From the NCBI RefSeq assembly GCF_001021045.1, contig NZ_CP011545.1, positions 2,108,001-2,172,000 of the forward strand: a DNA stretch of 64,000 nucleotides. Reading direction: 5' to 3'. The notes below the pieces were generated by a model, which searched no databases, was not told the origin of the DNA, and saw only the letters and a list, made by a program, of their open reading frames with translations. Origin of the DNA: Corynebacterium testudinoris (GTDB lineage: Bacteria > Actinomycetota > Actinomycetes > Mycobacteriales > Mycobacteriaceae). Made by a program: the position numbers and the translations under genes. The first letter of the stretch is position 1. Each line of letters begins with the position of its first letter. Shown piece after piece: positions 52,379 through 60,832 of the stretch.

Positions 52379-52616
52379 CCTCACTTGGGCTTGCTGCTGG
52401 AACCTGCGCTTCAAGATTAGCCGGCCCGGACACGCGATTTCTGTCAGTTGCCCCGTCGCAAGAAGGATTCGCACTATTGAGCCATCGTCTCGCTCCAGAT
52501 CGGCAGCGGGGCCACTCAATAACTATCGTTTCCAGCTAGATCAGGGTCATGCCACACTCAACCCGTATTCTTATTTTAGATGAAGGCATCTGCCTGGCCC
52601 ACCGGAGGAGCGAACC

Positions 52617-52858
52617 ATGAGTTTGCCATACCTTTCCACAGATGCGATCGCAACGTATCTTGGTTTCACCAACCACACCGTTAACGCACGGATCGCAGAC
52701 ATGGGCCCGCGCGCCCACAAGATCGGCTGTTTGCGGAACTGTCAACCATGGAGGCCGCCGACTGCTGGGCCCGAATCGGAGCGGCAGTCAGCGACGCTTC
52801 CCGCGCAAGCGAGGGTTCCTTCCGTGACTATTGCAAAAGAAAGGATGCAAAGCAATGA
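52617..52858 (+). pseudogene. small HTH-like gene, frameshifted, upstream of methyltransferase
   Basis: The start is well supported: GGAGGAG lies 7 bases before the ATG at 52617, and the first 37 residues read like a MerR/excisionase-type helix-turn-helix (YLSTDAIATYLGFTNHTVNARI). After about 52727 this frame turns into unlikely sequence. Two bases along, another frame reads well (LFAELSTMEAADCWARIGAA, SEGSFRDYCKRKDAKQ) and ends at 52858, where its TGA overlaps the methyltransferase ATG. The total of 242 bases is not a multiple of three, so a one-base loss or an assembly error is likely. It may have been a controller protein of the restriction operon. Confidence 0.6.
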
Positions 52859-53508
52859 GTAACAGCGAGACAGAACGCTTGGTCAAGTCCAAGCAGCGCG
52901 TTGTCGACCACGGCGAAGTCTTCACCCCCACGTGGATGGTTGAGGACATGCTCGACCTGGTCCAGGAGGAAACTGAGCGCATCGACTCGCGAGTTCTGGA
53001 ACCCGCCTGCGGATCGGGAAACTTCTTGGTTCCTGTCCTCACCCGCAAACTCTTAACCGTGGCAAATAAGCATGGCAAAAACGACTTCGAAAAGCGTCAC
53101 TACGCCCTGTTCGCATTGATGTGTATCTATGGAATTGAATTGCTGCCTGACAACGCTCAGGAGTGCCGGGACAACCTAATGACCTTGTTCAATACCTTTC
53201 TTGGCATCGATACGGACGACGAGTGGGCCCGAGCAGCCCGAGCCATCCTCGCGGTCAATATCGTACGGGGTGACGCGCTCACCATGACGACGCCCAATGG
53301 GGCTAGAATCATGTTCGCCGAATGGGGTTACCTGGGCAAGGGAAAGTTCCAGCGCCGCGACTTCCGCTACGATGAGCTGACGAAGCGCTCCACGTGGGAG
53401 TCTGAAGGATCTCTGTTCGAGGACATGGGAGCCGACCTCTTCGCACCGCAGACGACCTATCCAACGATGACGGTAGCGGACCTGGCGGGGCAGGTGGACT
53501 CCGAATGA
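52855..53508 (+). CDS. N6-adenine methyltransferase-like protein carrying the SAM motif
   Basis: A 217-residue protein with HGEVFTPTWMVEDMLDLV (about 19-36) and motif I LEPACGSGNFLVPVL (about 48-62), as in N6-adenine DNA methyltransferases. The catalytic NPPY motif is absent; the protein ends after SLFEDMGADLFAPQ. The following protein supplies an NPPY motif, so the two may form one split enzyme. The start ATG at 52855 overlaps the stop of the small HTH gene (ATGA) and its own stop overlaps the next start (ATGA), so the operon is tightly coupled. It is presumed to mark host DNA for the linked helicase-nuclease. Confidence 0.88.
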   Translation: MSNSETERLVKSKQRVVDHGEVFTPTWMVEDMLDLVQEETERIDSRVLEPACGSGNFLVPVLTRKLLTVANKHGKNDFEKRHYALFALMCIYGIELLPDNAQECRDNLMTLFNTFLGIDTDDEWARAARAILAVNIVRGDALTMTTPNGARIMFAEWGYLGKGKFQRRDFRYDELTKRSTWESEGSLFEDMGADLFAPQTTYPTMTVADLAGQVDSE

Positions 53509-55181
53509 GTCTAACTCGGGCCCCGTTCGCACTGCGCGGACACAACCCAGACGTGCTGACCTGTATTGCAAACCTATCGAATGATGAAGTCTTCACACCA
53601 CCCGAAATGGCTAACGCCATGCTCGACCTCCTGGCACAGCGGTGGTCCGACTCTCACGGCGGCGCTGATATTTGGGCCGACCCACGCGTGAAGTTCCTCG
53701 ACCCGTTCACCAAATCAGGTGTATTCCTACGAGAGATCACCCGCCGCCTCACTGACGGACTACACCGCGAGATCCCGGACAGGACCGAGCGCGTGAACCA
53801 CATTCTCCAGCGCCAGGTTTACGGTATTGGCATTACTCAACTCACTGCCCTCCTGGCTCGCAGGTCTGTGTACTGCTCCAAGTTCGCCAACGGTCCACAC
53901 TCCATCGCGACGTCCTTCGAAAATCCGGACGGGAACATCTGGTTCCAAAGGACCGAACACACATGGACGGGTGGCAAACGTGAGTACCGCACCGACCCCC
54001 TAACTAGTCACCAAAAGGCCGTCAACACAAACCGCAAATGCCAGTATTGCGGGGCCAAGGAAAACTCGTATAACCGAGGCGTGAAGCTAGAGACTTACGC
54101 TTACGCATTCATCCACACAGACGACATCAAAGCTCGCATCAATGAGCTGTTCGGAGACAACATGCAGTTCGACGTGATCATCGGCAACCCGCCCTACCAG
54201 CTAGGCTCAGACGATCACACACGCGATGTCCCAATCTACCAGCACTTCGTGGAACAAGCCAAGAGACTTGAACCCCGATTCCTCACGATGGTCATTCCCT
54301 CCAGATGGATGGCAACCGGGCTCGGGCTGACTGAATTCCGGAAATCGATGCTGAACGACACTCGCATCAGGGATCTAATCGACTACCCTAATGCTGCCGA
54401 GGTCTTTCCCGAAGTGGGTATAAACGGAGGGGCATGCTACTTTTTATGGGACTTCAACTACGAAGGGCGCTGCAACGTAACGAGCATATGGGGTGGAGAG
54501 ACGACCGGTCCGGAGTCACGTCAGCTCAATGAATTCGACATTCTCATCCGTGACGCAAGAGCACTTCCTATTCTCCGCAAGGTAATCGCCCAAGCCGAGC
54601 CTTCGGTCAACACAATTCTGGCACACGACAAAGAGTTCGGATGGACTTCGAACTTCACTGGTTTCCATTCATCTGAAAAATCAGGAGATGTTGCCCTCTA
54701 CTACATCGGCACCAAGAAAGGCAAGAACGGGGACTCCGGGCCCAAGAAGCGCAGGACGGGGTACATAGCAAAGAATGAGGTGACGAAAAGTCCCGAGCTC
54801 ATTGACACGTGGAAGCTGCTCGTCCCGAAGACCGGCTCCGGTCGAGAGCGCGAGAAGTCTGGCGTGGACCTAGTACTGGGCCCTTCACAAATTGCTCCAT
54901 CCCCGTCAGTCTGCACACAGTCATTTTTGTTCTTTTACGCACAAACGGAGAGTGAGATCCGCAGCATACGCTCGTACTACGCGACGAAATTCTTCCGTTA
55001 CCTTGTCTCCTTGCGGAAGATCACACAGGATGCTACCCACTCCACCTACCAATGGGTGCCACTACAGGCATGGGATCGCGAGTGGACCGACGCTGAACTC
55101 TACGAAAAGTACGGGCTGACGGACAGCGAGACCAGCTACATCGAGTCAAGAATTCGGCCGATGGAATTGAACGATGAGTAG
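53505..55181 (+). CDS. Eco57I-type DNA methyltransferase subunit with NPPY motif
   Basis: A 558-residue protein. A second FTP-like region, NDEVFTPPEMANAMLDLL (about 27-44), precedes a worn motif I (VKFLDPFTKSGVFLREI) in which the usual ACGSG is replaced by PFTKSG. A zinc-knuckle-like CQYCGAKE (about 180) follows. The catalytic motif is QFDVIIGNPPYQLGSDD (about 220-236), and IPSRWMATGLGLTEFR fits the Eco57I methylase group. The C-terminal half (about 320-540) resembles a target-recognition region. Loss of a clear SAM motif here and of NPPY in the preceding protein suggests that the two work as a heterodimer. It overlaps both neighbours by 4-8 bases. Confidence 0.9.
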   Translation: MSLTRAPFALRGHNPDVLTCIANLSNDEVFTPPEMANAMLDLLAQRWSDSHGGADIWADPRVKFLDPFTKSGVFLREITRRLTDGLHREIPDRTERVNHILQRQVYGIGITQLTALLARRSVYCSKFANGPHSIATSFENPDGNIWFQRTEHTWTGGKREYRTDPLTSHQKAVNTNRKCQYCGAKENSYNRGVKLETYAYAFIHTDDIKARINELFGDNMQFDVIIGNPPYQLGSDDHTRDVPIYQHFVEQAKRLEPRFLTMVIPSRWMATGLGLTEFRKSMLNDTRIRDLIDYPNAAEVFPEVGINGGACYFLWDFNYEGRCNVTSIWGGETTGPESRQLNEFDILIRDARALPILRKVIAQAEPSVNTILAHDKEFGWTSNFTGFHSSEKSGDVALYYIGTKKGKNGDSGPKKRRTGYIAKNEVTKSPELIDTWKLLVPKTGSGREREKSGVDLVLGPSQIAPSPSVCTQSFLFFYAQTESEIRSIRSYYATKFFRYLVSLRKITQDATHSTYQWVPLQAWDREWTDAELYEKYGLTDSETSYIESRIRPMELNDE

Positions 55182-57735
55182 ACCAGACGAGGAGCTATTT
55201 CCCCAGAAGCCGGTGGCCCGGCTGCGGATCTATGCTTGGACTCCTCACAATCCACCCACCGACTATGCGGGGCTCATCAAGGTTGGGCAGACGAAGAAAT
55301 CAGATGTCAACGATCGTATCCGCGAGTCCCAAGGTCAAATGCAACATCCTTATACCCTTCACGTTGATGAACCCGCCGAACGGGAAGATGGCTCGGTCTT
55401 CCGCGACACGGAGGTGCGACGTCGCCTAGTAGCAAAAGGCTTTGAGAACCCAGTTTTCGGTTCGTCGCGCGAGTGGATACGCTGCACACCCGACGACGTA
55501 CGCACGACGATCACTGAGCTTCGCACCGGAGTCCAGCTGTCCGGGACACACCACGAGACCTTTGCCATGCGTCCCGAACAGAAAGAAGCCGTAGAGAAAA
55601 CAACCGAGTATTACGAATCGATTTGGGCTGAGGACCCAACAAATATCCCGCGCTTTTTGTGGAACGCCAAAATGCGGTTCGGCAAAACCTTCGCCTCCTA
55701 CCAGCTGGCCAAGAAAATGGAAGCCCGACGGATCCTAGTCGTGACCTTCAAGCCTGCAGTAGAAGACGCCTGGCAAACGGACCTCGAATCTCATGCAGAC
55801 TTCGACGGGTGGCAGTACCTCTCCCAGACTACAGGCGGCACTCCTGACCAAATGGACCACGATCGTCCCCTCGTGTACTTCGGATCGTTCCAGGACCTGC
55901 TTGGGAGGGAAAAGAAGACCGGACTTATCAAACCTAAGAACGAATGGGTCCATACCACGCCGTGGGACCTGGTGATCTTCGACGAATACCACTTCGGGGC
56001 CTGGCGGGAGTCTGCGAAAGAACTCTTCGAAGGCGAGGATGAGAATGTTGCCAAGAAGGAAATTGCCGCCGAGTATCACGATGGGCTGGTCACCTTCGAT
56101 GAAGAACTTGATGAGTTGGGAAACGACGAAGATAACTTCCTCCCCATCACGACCCGAGCGTACCTGTACCTATCGGGTACACCGTTCAAGGCCCTTGCGA
56201 CTGGTGAGTTCATTGAGGAACAGATCTTCAACTGGACCTACACAGACGAGCAACGTGCTAAAGCCCAGTACTCATCGGACCATCCAGAAAAGTGGAACCC
56301 GTATGGCGCGTTGCCGGAGATGCGACTGTTCACCTACCAGATGCCCGACGAACTTGTATCGGTGGCCAGCCAGGGTGAGTTCGATGAGTTCGACTTAAAC
56401 GCCTTTTTTAAAGCATCCGGCGCTGGCAAGATGGCTGCGTTCGCCCACAAGACGGACGTGCAAAAGTGGCTGGACATCATCCGTGGTGCCCACATTCCCA
56501 CTCAGCTGGATGCCATGCGTATGGGCACCCGTCCGCCGTTCCCGTACTCGGATGCTCGGCTACTCCCGTATCTTCAGCACTCGTTCTGGTTCCTGCCAAC
56601 CGTAGCCGCCTGCCATGCCATGGAAAACCTCCTCGCTGAGCAGCAAAACGTATTCTGGCGTGACTACCAGGTGCTCACCGTCGCCGGTCCTGATGCGGGT
56701 ATCGGACTAAGCGCATTGCCACCGGTGCGCGAAGCGATCAAGGATGGACATACGACGAAGACTATCACCCTGTCATGCGGGAAGTTGACGACCGGTGTGA
56801 CGGTCAAGCAGTGGTCGGCGATCCTCATGCTTCGCAATCTCAACTCTCCTGAGACTTACTTCCAGGCGGCGTTTCGTGTTCAGTCCCCGTGGTCAATCAA
56901 GAACCCCGATGGGGTTGATCCGAGTGAGGAGCTGATCCTTAAGCCCGCCTGCTTCGTCTTCGACTTCGCCCCCACGAGGGCCTTACGCCAGATCTCGGAC
57001 TATGGGATCGGCCTGTCCCCCGAAGCACCTAACCCGGAGCACGCGGTCGAGGAGTTAGTGAAATTCCTCCCAGTATTGGCCTACGACGGATCGAACATGA
57101 CCCAGGTCGATGCTGGCGGCATTCTCGACATTGCGATGTCCGGCACCTCTGCCACCCTATTGGCACGTAAATGGGAGTCCGCGATCCTCGTCAACGTGGA
57201 CAACGATACGCTACGCCGCATCATGGGAAATGAGGATGCCATGAACGCCGTCATGAACATCGAGGGCTTCCGCGCCCTCGGGTCCGCAATCTTTGAGACC
57301 GTGGTCAACAAGTCCGAACAGGTCAAGGCAACAAAGAAGGAACGCGGCGCAGAATTGACCACGAGGGAGAAAAGGGAGCTGTCGGCGGAAGAAAAGGACT
57401 ACAAGTCGAAGCGCAAACAAATCCAAGAGAAACTCATCAAGTTCGCGACGCGTATCCCCGCGTTCATGTATCTCACGGACTTCCGCGAGAACACCCTCCA
57501 AGATGTAATCACAAAGTTGGAGCCCGACCTGTTCAAGGCCGTCACCGGCCTAACCGTGGCTGACTTCAACTCATTAGTCAACCTCGGAGTTTTCAATGCC
57601 ACCCACATGAACCAGGCTGTCTTCGCATTCCGCCGCTACGAGGATTCTTCCCTATCCTACACCGGCATCGAGTCCCACAAGGGACTTCTCCACTATGGCC
57701 TTTATGACACCGTCGTTGCGATCGACCAGGAATAG
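55174..57735 (+). CDS. GIY-YIG (T5orf172-like) nuclease fused to DEAD-like helicase, restriction subunit
   Basis: An 853-residue fusion. Residues 10-110 look like a T5orf172/GIY-YIG domain (LRIYAWTPHNPPTDYAGLIKVGQTKK, then FRDTEVRRRLVAKGF and SREWIRC). A superfamily 2 helicase core begins with MRPEQKEAVEKT: motif I is the atypical WNAKMRFGKTFASYQLAKK (about 158-176), motif II is DLVIFDEYH, motif III is LYLSGTPF, and motif VI-like sequence is AAFRVQSPW. A Lys/Glu-rich helix (about 705-755) precedes the C-terminal domain. This architecture is expected of an ATP-dependent restriction subunit acting with the two methyltransferase proteins. It overlaps the preceding gene by 8 bases. Confidence 0.9.
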   Translation: MSRPDEELFPQKPVARLRIYAWTPHNPPTDYAGLIKVGQTKKSDVNDRIRESQGQMQHPYTLHVDEPAEREDGSVFRDTEVRRRLVAKGFENPVFGSSREWIRCTPDDVRTTITELRTGVQLSGTHHETFAMRPEQKEAVEKTTEYYESIWAEDPTNIPRFLWNAKMRFGKTFASYQLAKKMEARRILVVTFKPAVEDAWQTDLESHADFDGWQYLSQTTGGTPDQMDHDRPLVYFGSFQDLLGREKKTGLIKPKNEWVHTTPWDLVIFDEYHFGAWRESAKELFEGEDENVAKKEIAAEYHDGLVTFDEELDELGNDEDNFLPITTRAYLYLSGTPFKALATGEFIEEQIFNWTYTDEQRAKAQYSSDHPEKWNPYGALPEMRLFTYQMPDELVSVASQGEFDEFDLNAFFKASGAGKMAAFAHKTDVQKWLDIIRGAHIPTQLDAMRMGTRPPFPYSDARLLPYLQHSFWFLPTVAACHAMENLLAEQQNVFWRDYQVLTVAGPDAGIGLSALPPVREAIKDGHTTKTITLSCGKLTTGVTVKQWSAILMLRNLNSPETYFQAAFRVQSPWSIKNPDGVDPSEELILKPACFVFDFAPTRALRQISDYGIGLSPEAPNPEHAVEELVKFLPVLAYDGSNMTQVDAGGILDIAMSGTSATLLARKWESAILVNVDNDTLRRIMGNEDAMNAVMNIEGFRALGSAIFETVVNKSEQVKATKKERGAELTTREKRELSAEEKDYKSKRKQIQEKLIKFATRIPAFMYLTDFRENTLQDVITKLEPDLFKAVTGLTVADFNSLVNLGVFNATHMNQAVFAFRRYEDSSLSYTGIESHKGLLHYGLYDTVVAIDQE

Positions 57736-57799
57736 CCGCGTCTCAACACATCCTGAGCCCCAGTGGGAGCTTTCTTACGCCGGCTACGAAGAGGCCCAC

Positions 57800-57997
57800 T
57801 TAGCGTCCGTTCGAAAGAAAGAAGCCAATGGAAACTAGGACCGGGAGGGACAGGATCTGCGTGAACACAACCATCGCCGCCATAGACTGTTTTTTACGGC
57901 CACGACGAACATCGCCAGTTGCAGAAAGAAAGAGCATCAATGAAGCCTTAGCAGTGCCAGTTGGATGCGTCCGGTAGCGTGGTGTTTCTGCAGCCAT
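57800..57997 (-). CDS. possible small membrane protein, 65 residues
   Basis: The N-terminus is MAAETPRYRTHPTGTAKAS, followed by one or two hydrophobic stretches (LMLFLSATGD and MAAMVVFTQILSLPVLVSIGFFL). No family recognised. The DNA encoding its first 15 residues (57957-58003) is repeated, diverged, at 62059-62105 beside an ISL3 relic, which suggests a link with that element. It lies between the restriction operon and the right end of the ISL3 element. Evidence for expression is weak. Confidence 0.4.
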   Translation of the reverse strand: MAAETPRYRTHPTGTAKASLMLFLSATGDVRRGRKKQSMAAMVVFTQILSLPVLVSIGFFLSNGR

Positions 57998-58024
57998 CAG
58001 CGATAACCCTATGCGTCCGAAACA

Positions 58025-59207
58025 GGCTCTTCACGATTTAGAGTGCGTTGATCCGTCCCTGTAGCTGCCCAGAATGAATCAGGCACCGCAAGATGTAGTG
58101 GTCCAGGTTCCTAAACCCCAACGCAATCCCACGTAGATGCTCTAACCGGCCGTTGATCGCCTCCACCGGCCCATTCGACCCCCCAACACCGAAATACGCC
58201 AACACATCCACACGCCGACGCCACAACGTCCGCCCCAACTGAGCAAGCTCTTCTAGACCCGCCGGCACGCCCTTGCGGATCGTGTTGATGACCCGTTCCA
58301 TCAGCTTCCTACCCTCAGACTTCTTCGGATGCCCATACGCGGCAATCAAGTCCTGATAAAACAGCCACGTCACTTCCAATGCCACGTACTCATCATCAGC
58401 CGCCCACAACATCTCCAGGTGGTATCGTTGCCGCTGCGTCAGGAAATCCGTCCTGGTCAACAAGGTACGGCGATGCTTGTACAACGGATCGTCTGAGCGC
58501 CCGCGACGCCCAGTAGTCTCACGCTGGAGTCGCTGCCGACACCCGGTGAGCTTGTCCGCAGCCAAATGCACCACATGAAAAGGATCCATCACCTTGACCG
58601 CTTCTGGGAGGACCTCGTCGACAACACTGGCATAGCCGGTGAACCCATCCATCGTCACCACCTGCACCTGCTGCCGGAAACTTTCGCTTCGTTCCTGCAA
58701 CCAGCTACATAAAACCTCAGCACTGCGCCCGGGGCGGATGACCAGCAGTCGGGCAGGGCCACGCCCATCGACTAGTGGGGGCAGGTCAACGAGGATGGTG
58801 ACCAACGATGATGGTTGGCCTGGCTGTCGGGTGTGTTTCCAGACGTGCTCATCAACCCCCAAGATCCGCACACCGTCTAGGTGGTGGGGGTTGTCGTAGA
58901 CAAGCTGGCGGCAGGCATTAAGGGCGACCTGGTTGACCAGCTCCCAGCCCACACCGAGTGCTGTGGCTGTCGCAGCGATACTCATTCGGTCAATCGCTAG
59001 TCGTTGAAGGATCCATCGGGTTACTCGGTGGGTGAGCTTGGATCCGTTATCCGCGCAGCGCAAGGACGCCTGAAAGATTTTCCTCGGACACGACTCATTC
59101 GTGCAGCTAAATCGAGGTATCCGCACGTGGAGTCGGGTGGAGAACCCCGAGCTTGACAACCCGCCTAGCCAGGAGTGCGCATCACACGCGATCTGTATCC
59201 CCCGCAC
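58025..59207 (-). mobile_element. ISL3-family insertion sequence, 5' end rearranged
   Basis: The right end GGCTCTTCACGATTTAGAGTGCGTTG (58025-58050) matches the GGCTCTTC...TTTAGAG pattern of ISL3 ends. No complementary left end is visible in the 250 bp beyond the transposase start, so the element is incomplete on that side. Confidence 0.8.
58038..59207 (-). CDS. ISL3-family transposase, N-terminus missing
   Basis: 389 residues of a DDE transposase: GVRILGVDEHVWKHTRQPGQPSSLVTILVDL holds the first Asp, VTMDGFTGYASVVDEVLPEAVKVMDPFHVVHLAADKL the second, and GGSNGPVEAINGRLEHLRGIALGF the Glu. ISL3 proteins normally have about 410-440 residues with an N-terminal zinc ribbon of paired cysteines. Here only the last pair is seen (SCTNESCPRKIF), and the first 20 residues do not fit the family. 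The GTG start at 59207 is therefore probably artificial, and the protein is likely inactive or impaired. Confidence 0.85.
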   Translation of the reverse strand: MRGIQIACDAHSWLGGLSSSGFSTRLHVRIPRFSCTNESCPRKIFQASLRCADNGSKLTHRVTRWILQRLAIDRMSIAATATALGVGWELVNQVALNACRQLVYDNPHHLDGVRILGVDEHVWKHTRQPGQPSSLVTILVDLPPLVDGRGPARLLVIRPGRSAEVLCSWLQERSESFRQQVQVVTMDGFTGYASVVDEVLPEAVKVMDPFHVVHLAADKLTGCRQRLQRETTGRRGRSDDPLYKHRRTLLTRTDFLTQRQRYHLEMLWAADDEYVALEVTWLFYQDLIAAYGHPKKSEGRKLMERVINTIRKGVPAGLEELAQLGRTLWRRRVDVLAYFGVGGSNGPVEAINGRLEHLRGIALGFRNLDHYILRCLIHSGQLQGRINAL

Positions 59208-59660
59208 CGGGCATCAATAGTAGCTGCGCTACACCCAAATGGTCTAAGTCGCGTCAATGATGGGTAAAGGAATTCAATCTGTCCCTCTCGCTCATGCCGG
59301 CTCCTGGGGACCCCACGCCTCTATTTCAAGCGAAACTTCGAGACTCCACTCGCACACTTGGTGACGCGATAAATAGGCCAGTTCGATCACCAAGGCCAAA
59401 CTCATTAGCTTTAATCCTAAGCTGCATTTCCGGGACACGATGAAGCTGTTCAGAGATTCACCCCTTTCTACCCCCACTAGAATGGGCCATGGAGTGCGTA
59501 AATACCTAAAACAGAGATCCCTATGCAGTTTGAGTATTTCCAATTTCTTCCTTTTGGCGTCAATATATGAGACAGATCAAAAGATTTGCTCCGTACAGCC
59601 TACAGCTAGCGTCAAGGTCGCAAGAAGCGTGCACCTTGGCAATGGCAAGAAAGGGAAACC
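59208..59660. other. non-coding region with ISL3-linked repeat and kdgT leader
   Basis: 59182-59250 is a diverged copy of 61983-62051 (same order, no gaps). The rest, up to the kdgT start, is AT-rich and contains no convincing gene; the frame 59440-59709 runs into kdgT out of frame. The kdgT promoter must lie here, and GGGAAA precedes its start. Confidence 0.55.
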
Positions 59661-60734
59661 ATGTTGGATTCTATCTTCCGCGTTATTAGTCGGATTCCAG
59701 GTGCACTGATGATTGTCCCGCTCTTCTTTGGTGCGATAATTAATACCTTTATACCTAGCATTCTTGGTATTGGCAGCTTCACAACTGCACTCTTTCGTGA
59801 CGGAACTGCAGTGCTGATAGGAATTTTCTTCCTTGCGGTGGGATCTCAGATTAGCCTAAAGACTGCGGCACCATCTCTGGAAAAGGGCCTAGTACTCCTC
59901 ATTGCTAAGTTTAGCGTTGCGGCCATTGTCGGTCTCTCCGTTGCATTTTTTGCCCCAAATGGTGAGTTATGGGGACTTCTACCTCTGGCGATCATAGCGG
60001 CAATGTCTAACTCTAACGGTTCTCTTTATAGTGCGCTGATGCAGCAATTTGGATCGAAAACCGATAAGGGTGCAATTTCTGTTCTGTCAATCAATGATGG
60101 TCCGTTTCTTACCATGATTGCCTTGGGAGTGGCCGGAGTAGCTCAGTTTCCTGTGACTGCACTCTTTGCGGCAATATTTCCCATGATACTTGGCTTCGTC
60201 CTAGGAAATTTTTCATCCATTGCACGATCGTTCTTGGCTCCAGGTCAGAGCCTAATTATTCCGTTCGTCGCTTTCGCAATAGGTGCATCCATTGACTTTA
60301 GCGTGTTACTTACCTCAGGATTAGCAGGAATTGTACTTGGTTTAGTAACGGTGGTTCTCTCTGGGGGTTTTGCTATCCTTGGTGTTCATCTATGGCATAG
60401 AGCTCGCAGGACGCCCAAACCAGCTCGAAACATTATTTCTGGTATCGCAGAGAGCGCCGTCGCGGGCAATGCAATCGCTACTCCTGCGGCAATTTCTGCG
60501 ATTGACCCTTCATTTTCCGTCATTCAGGGAGAGGCAACGGCCCAGATTGCTGCGGCAGTAGTTGTGACCGCCTTCATCACTCCGTTCCTCGTCGCATTCG
60601 TCTCCCGATGGCAGGTCAAGCGTGGTATCACCAAGGAAGCTGAGGATGCGTATTTCGACGAACGGGGGGACGGAAGGGTGGAATTGGGGTCGGTTGTAGA
60701 TGTGTCTCGATCTTCCTCCCATGGTGCCTCGTGA
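59661..60734 (+). CDS. kdgT: 2-keto-3-deoxygluconate permease
   Basis: A 357-residue transporter of the KDGT family, which imports 2-keto-3-deoxygluconate and related sugar acids with protons. About 10 hydrophobic segments are visible: PGALMIVPLFFGAIINTFIPSIL, GTAVLIGIFFLAVGSQISLKTA, AIIAAMSNSNGSLYSALMQQFG, and SGIAESAVAGNAIATPAAISAI, the last two being family hallmarks. The tail is acidic. Base composition is clearly lower in GC than the core genes, suggesting acquisition. It is convergent with the LysR gene rather than divergent from it, so regulatory linkage is uncertain. The ATG at 59661 has a weak ribosome site. Confidence 0.9.
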   Translation: MLDSIFRVISRIPGALMIVPLFFGAIINTFIPSILGIGSFTTALFRDGTAVLIGIFFLAVGSQISLKTAAPSLEKGLVLLIAKFSVAAIVGLSVAFFAPNGELWGLLPLAIIAAMSNSNGSLYSALMQQFGSKTDKGAISVLSINDGPFLTMIALGVAGVAQFPVTALFAAIFPMILGFVLGNFSSIARSFLAPGQSLIIPFVAFAIGASIDFSVLLTSGLAGIVLGLVTVVLSGGFAILGVHLWHRARRTPKPARNIISGIAESAVAGNAIATPAAISAIDPSFSVIQGEATAQIAAAVVVTAFITPFLVAFVSRWQVKRGITKEAEDAYFDERGDGRVELGSVVDVSRSSSHGAS

Positions 60735-60832
60735 GTCGCCACTGAGTCGGACAGTCCACTAGCTCCCCGCTAGCTCACATCGGTCCTCGTGGCATAGTGA
60801 TACTCCAATTTGTCTACCTCGCCGCCGACTCT

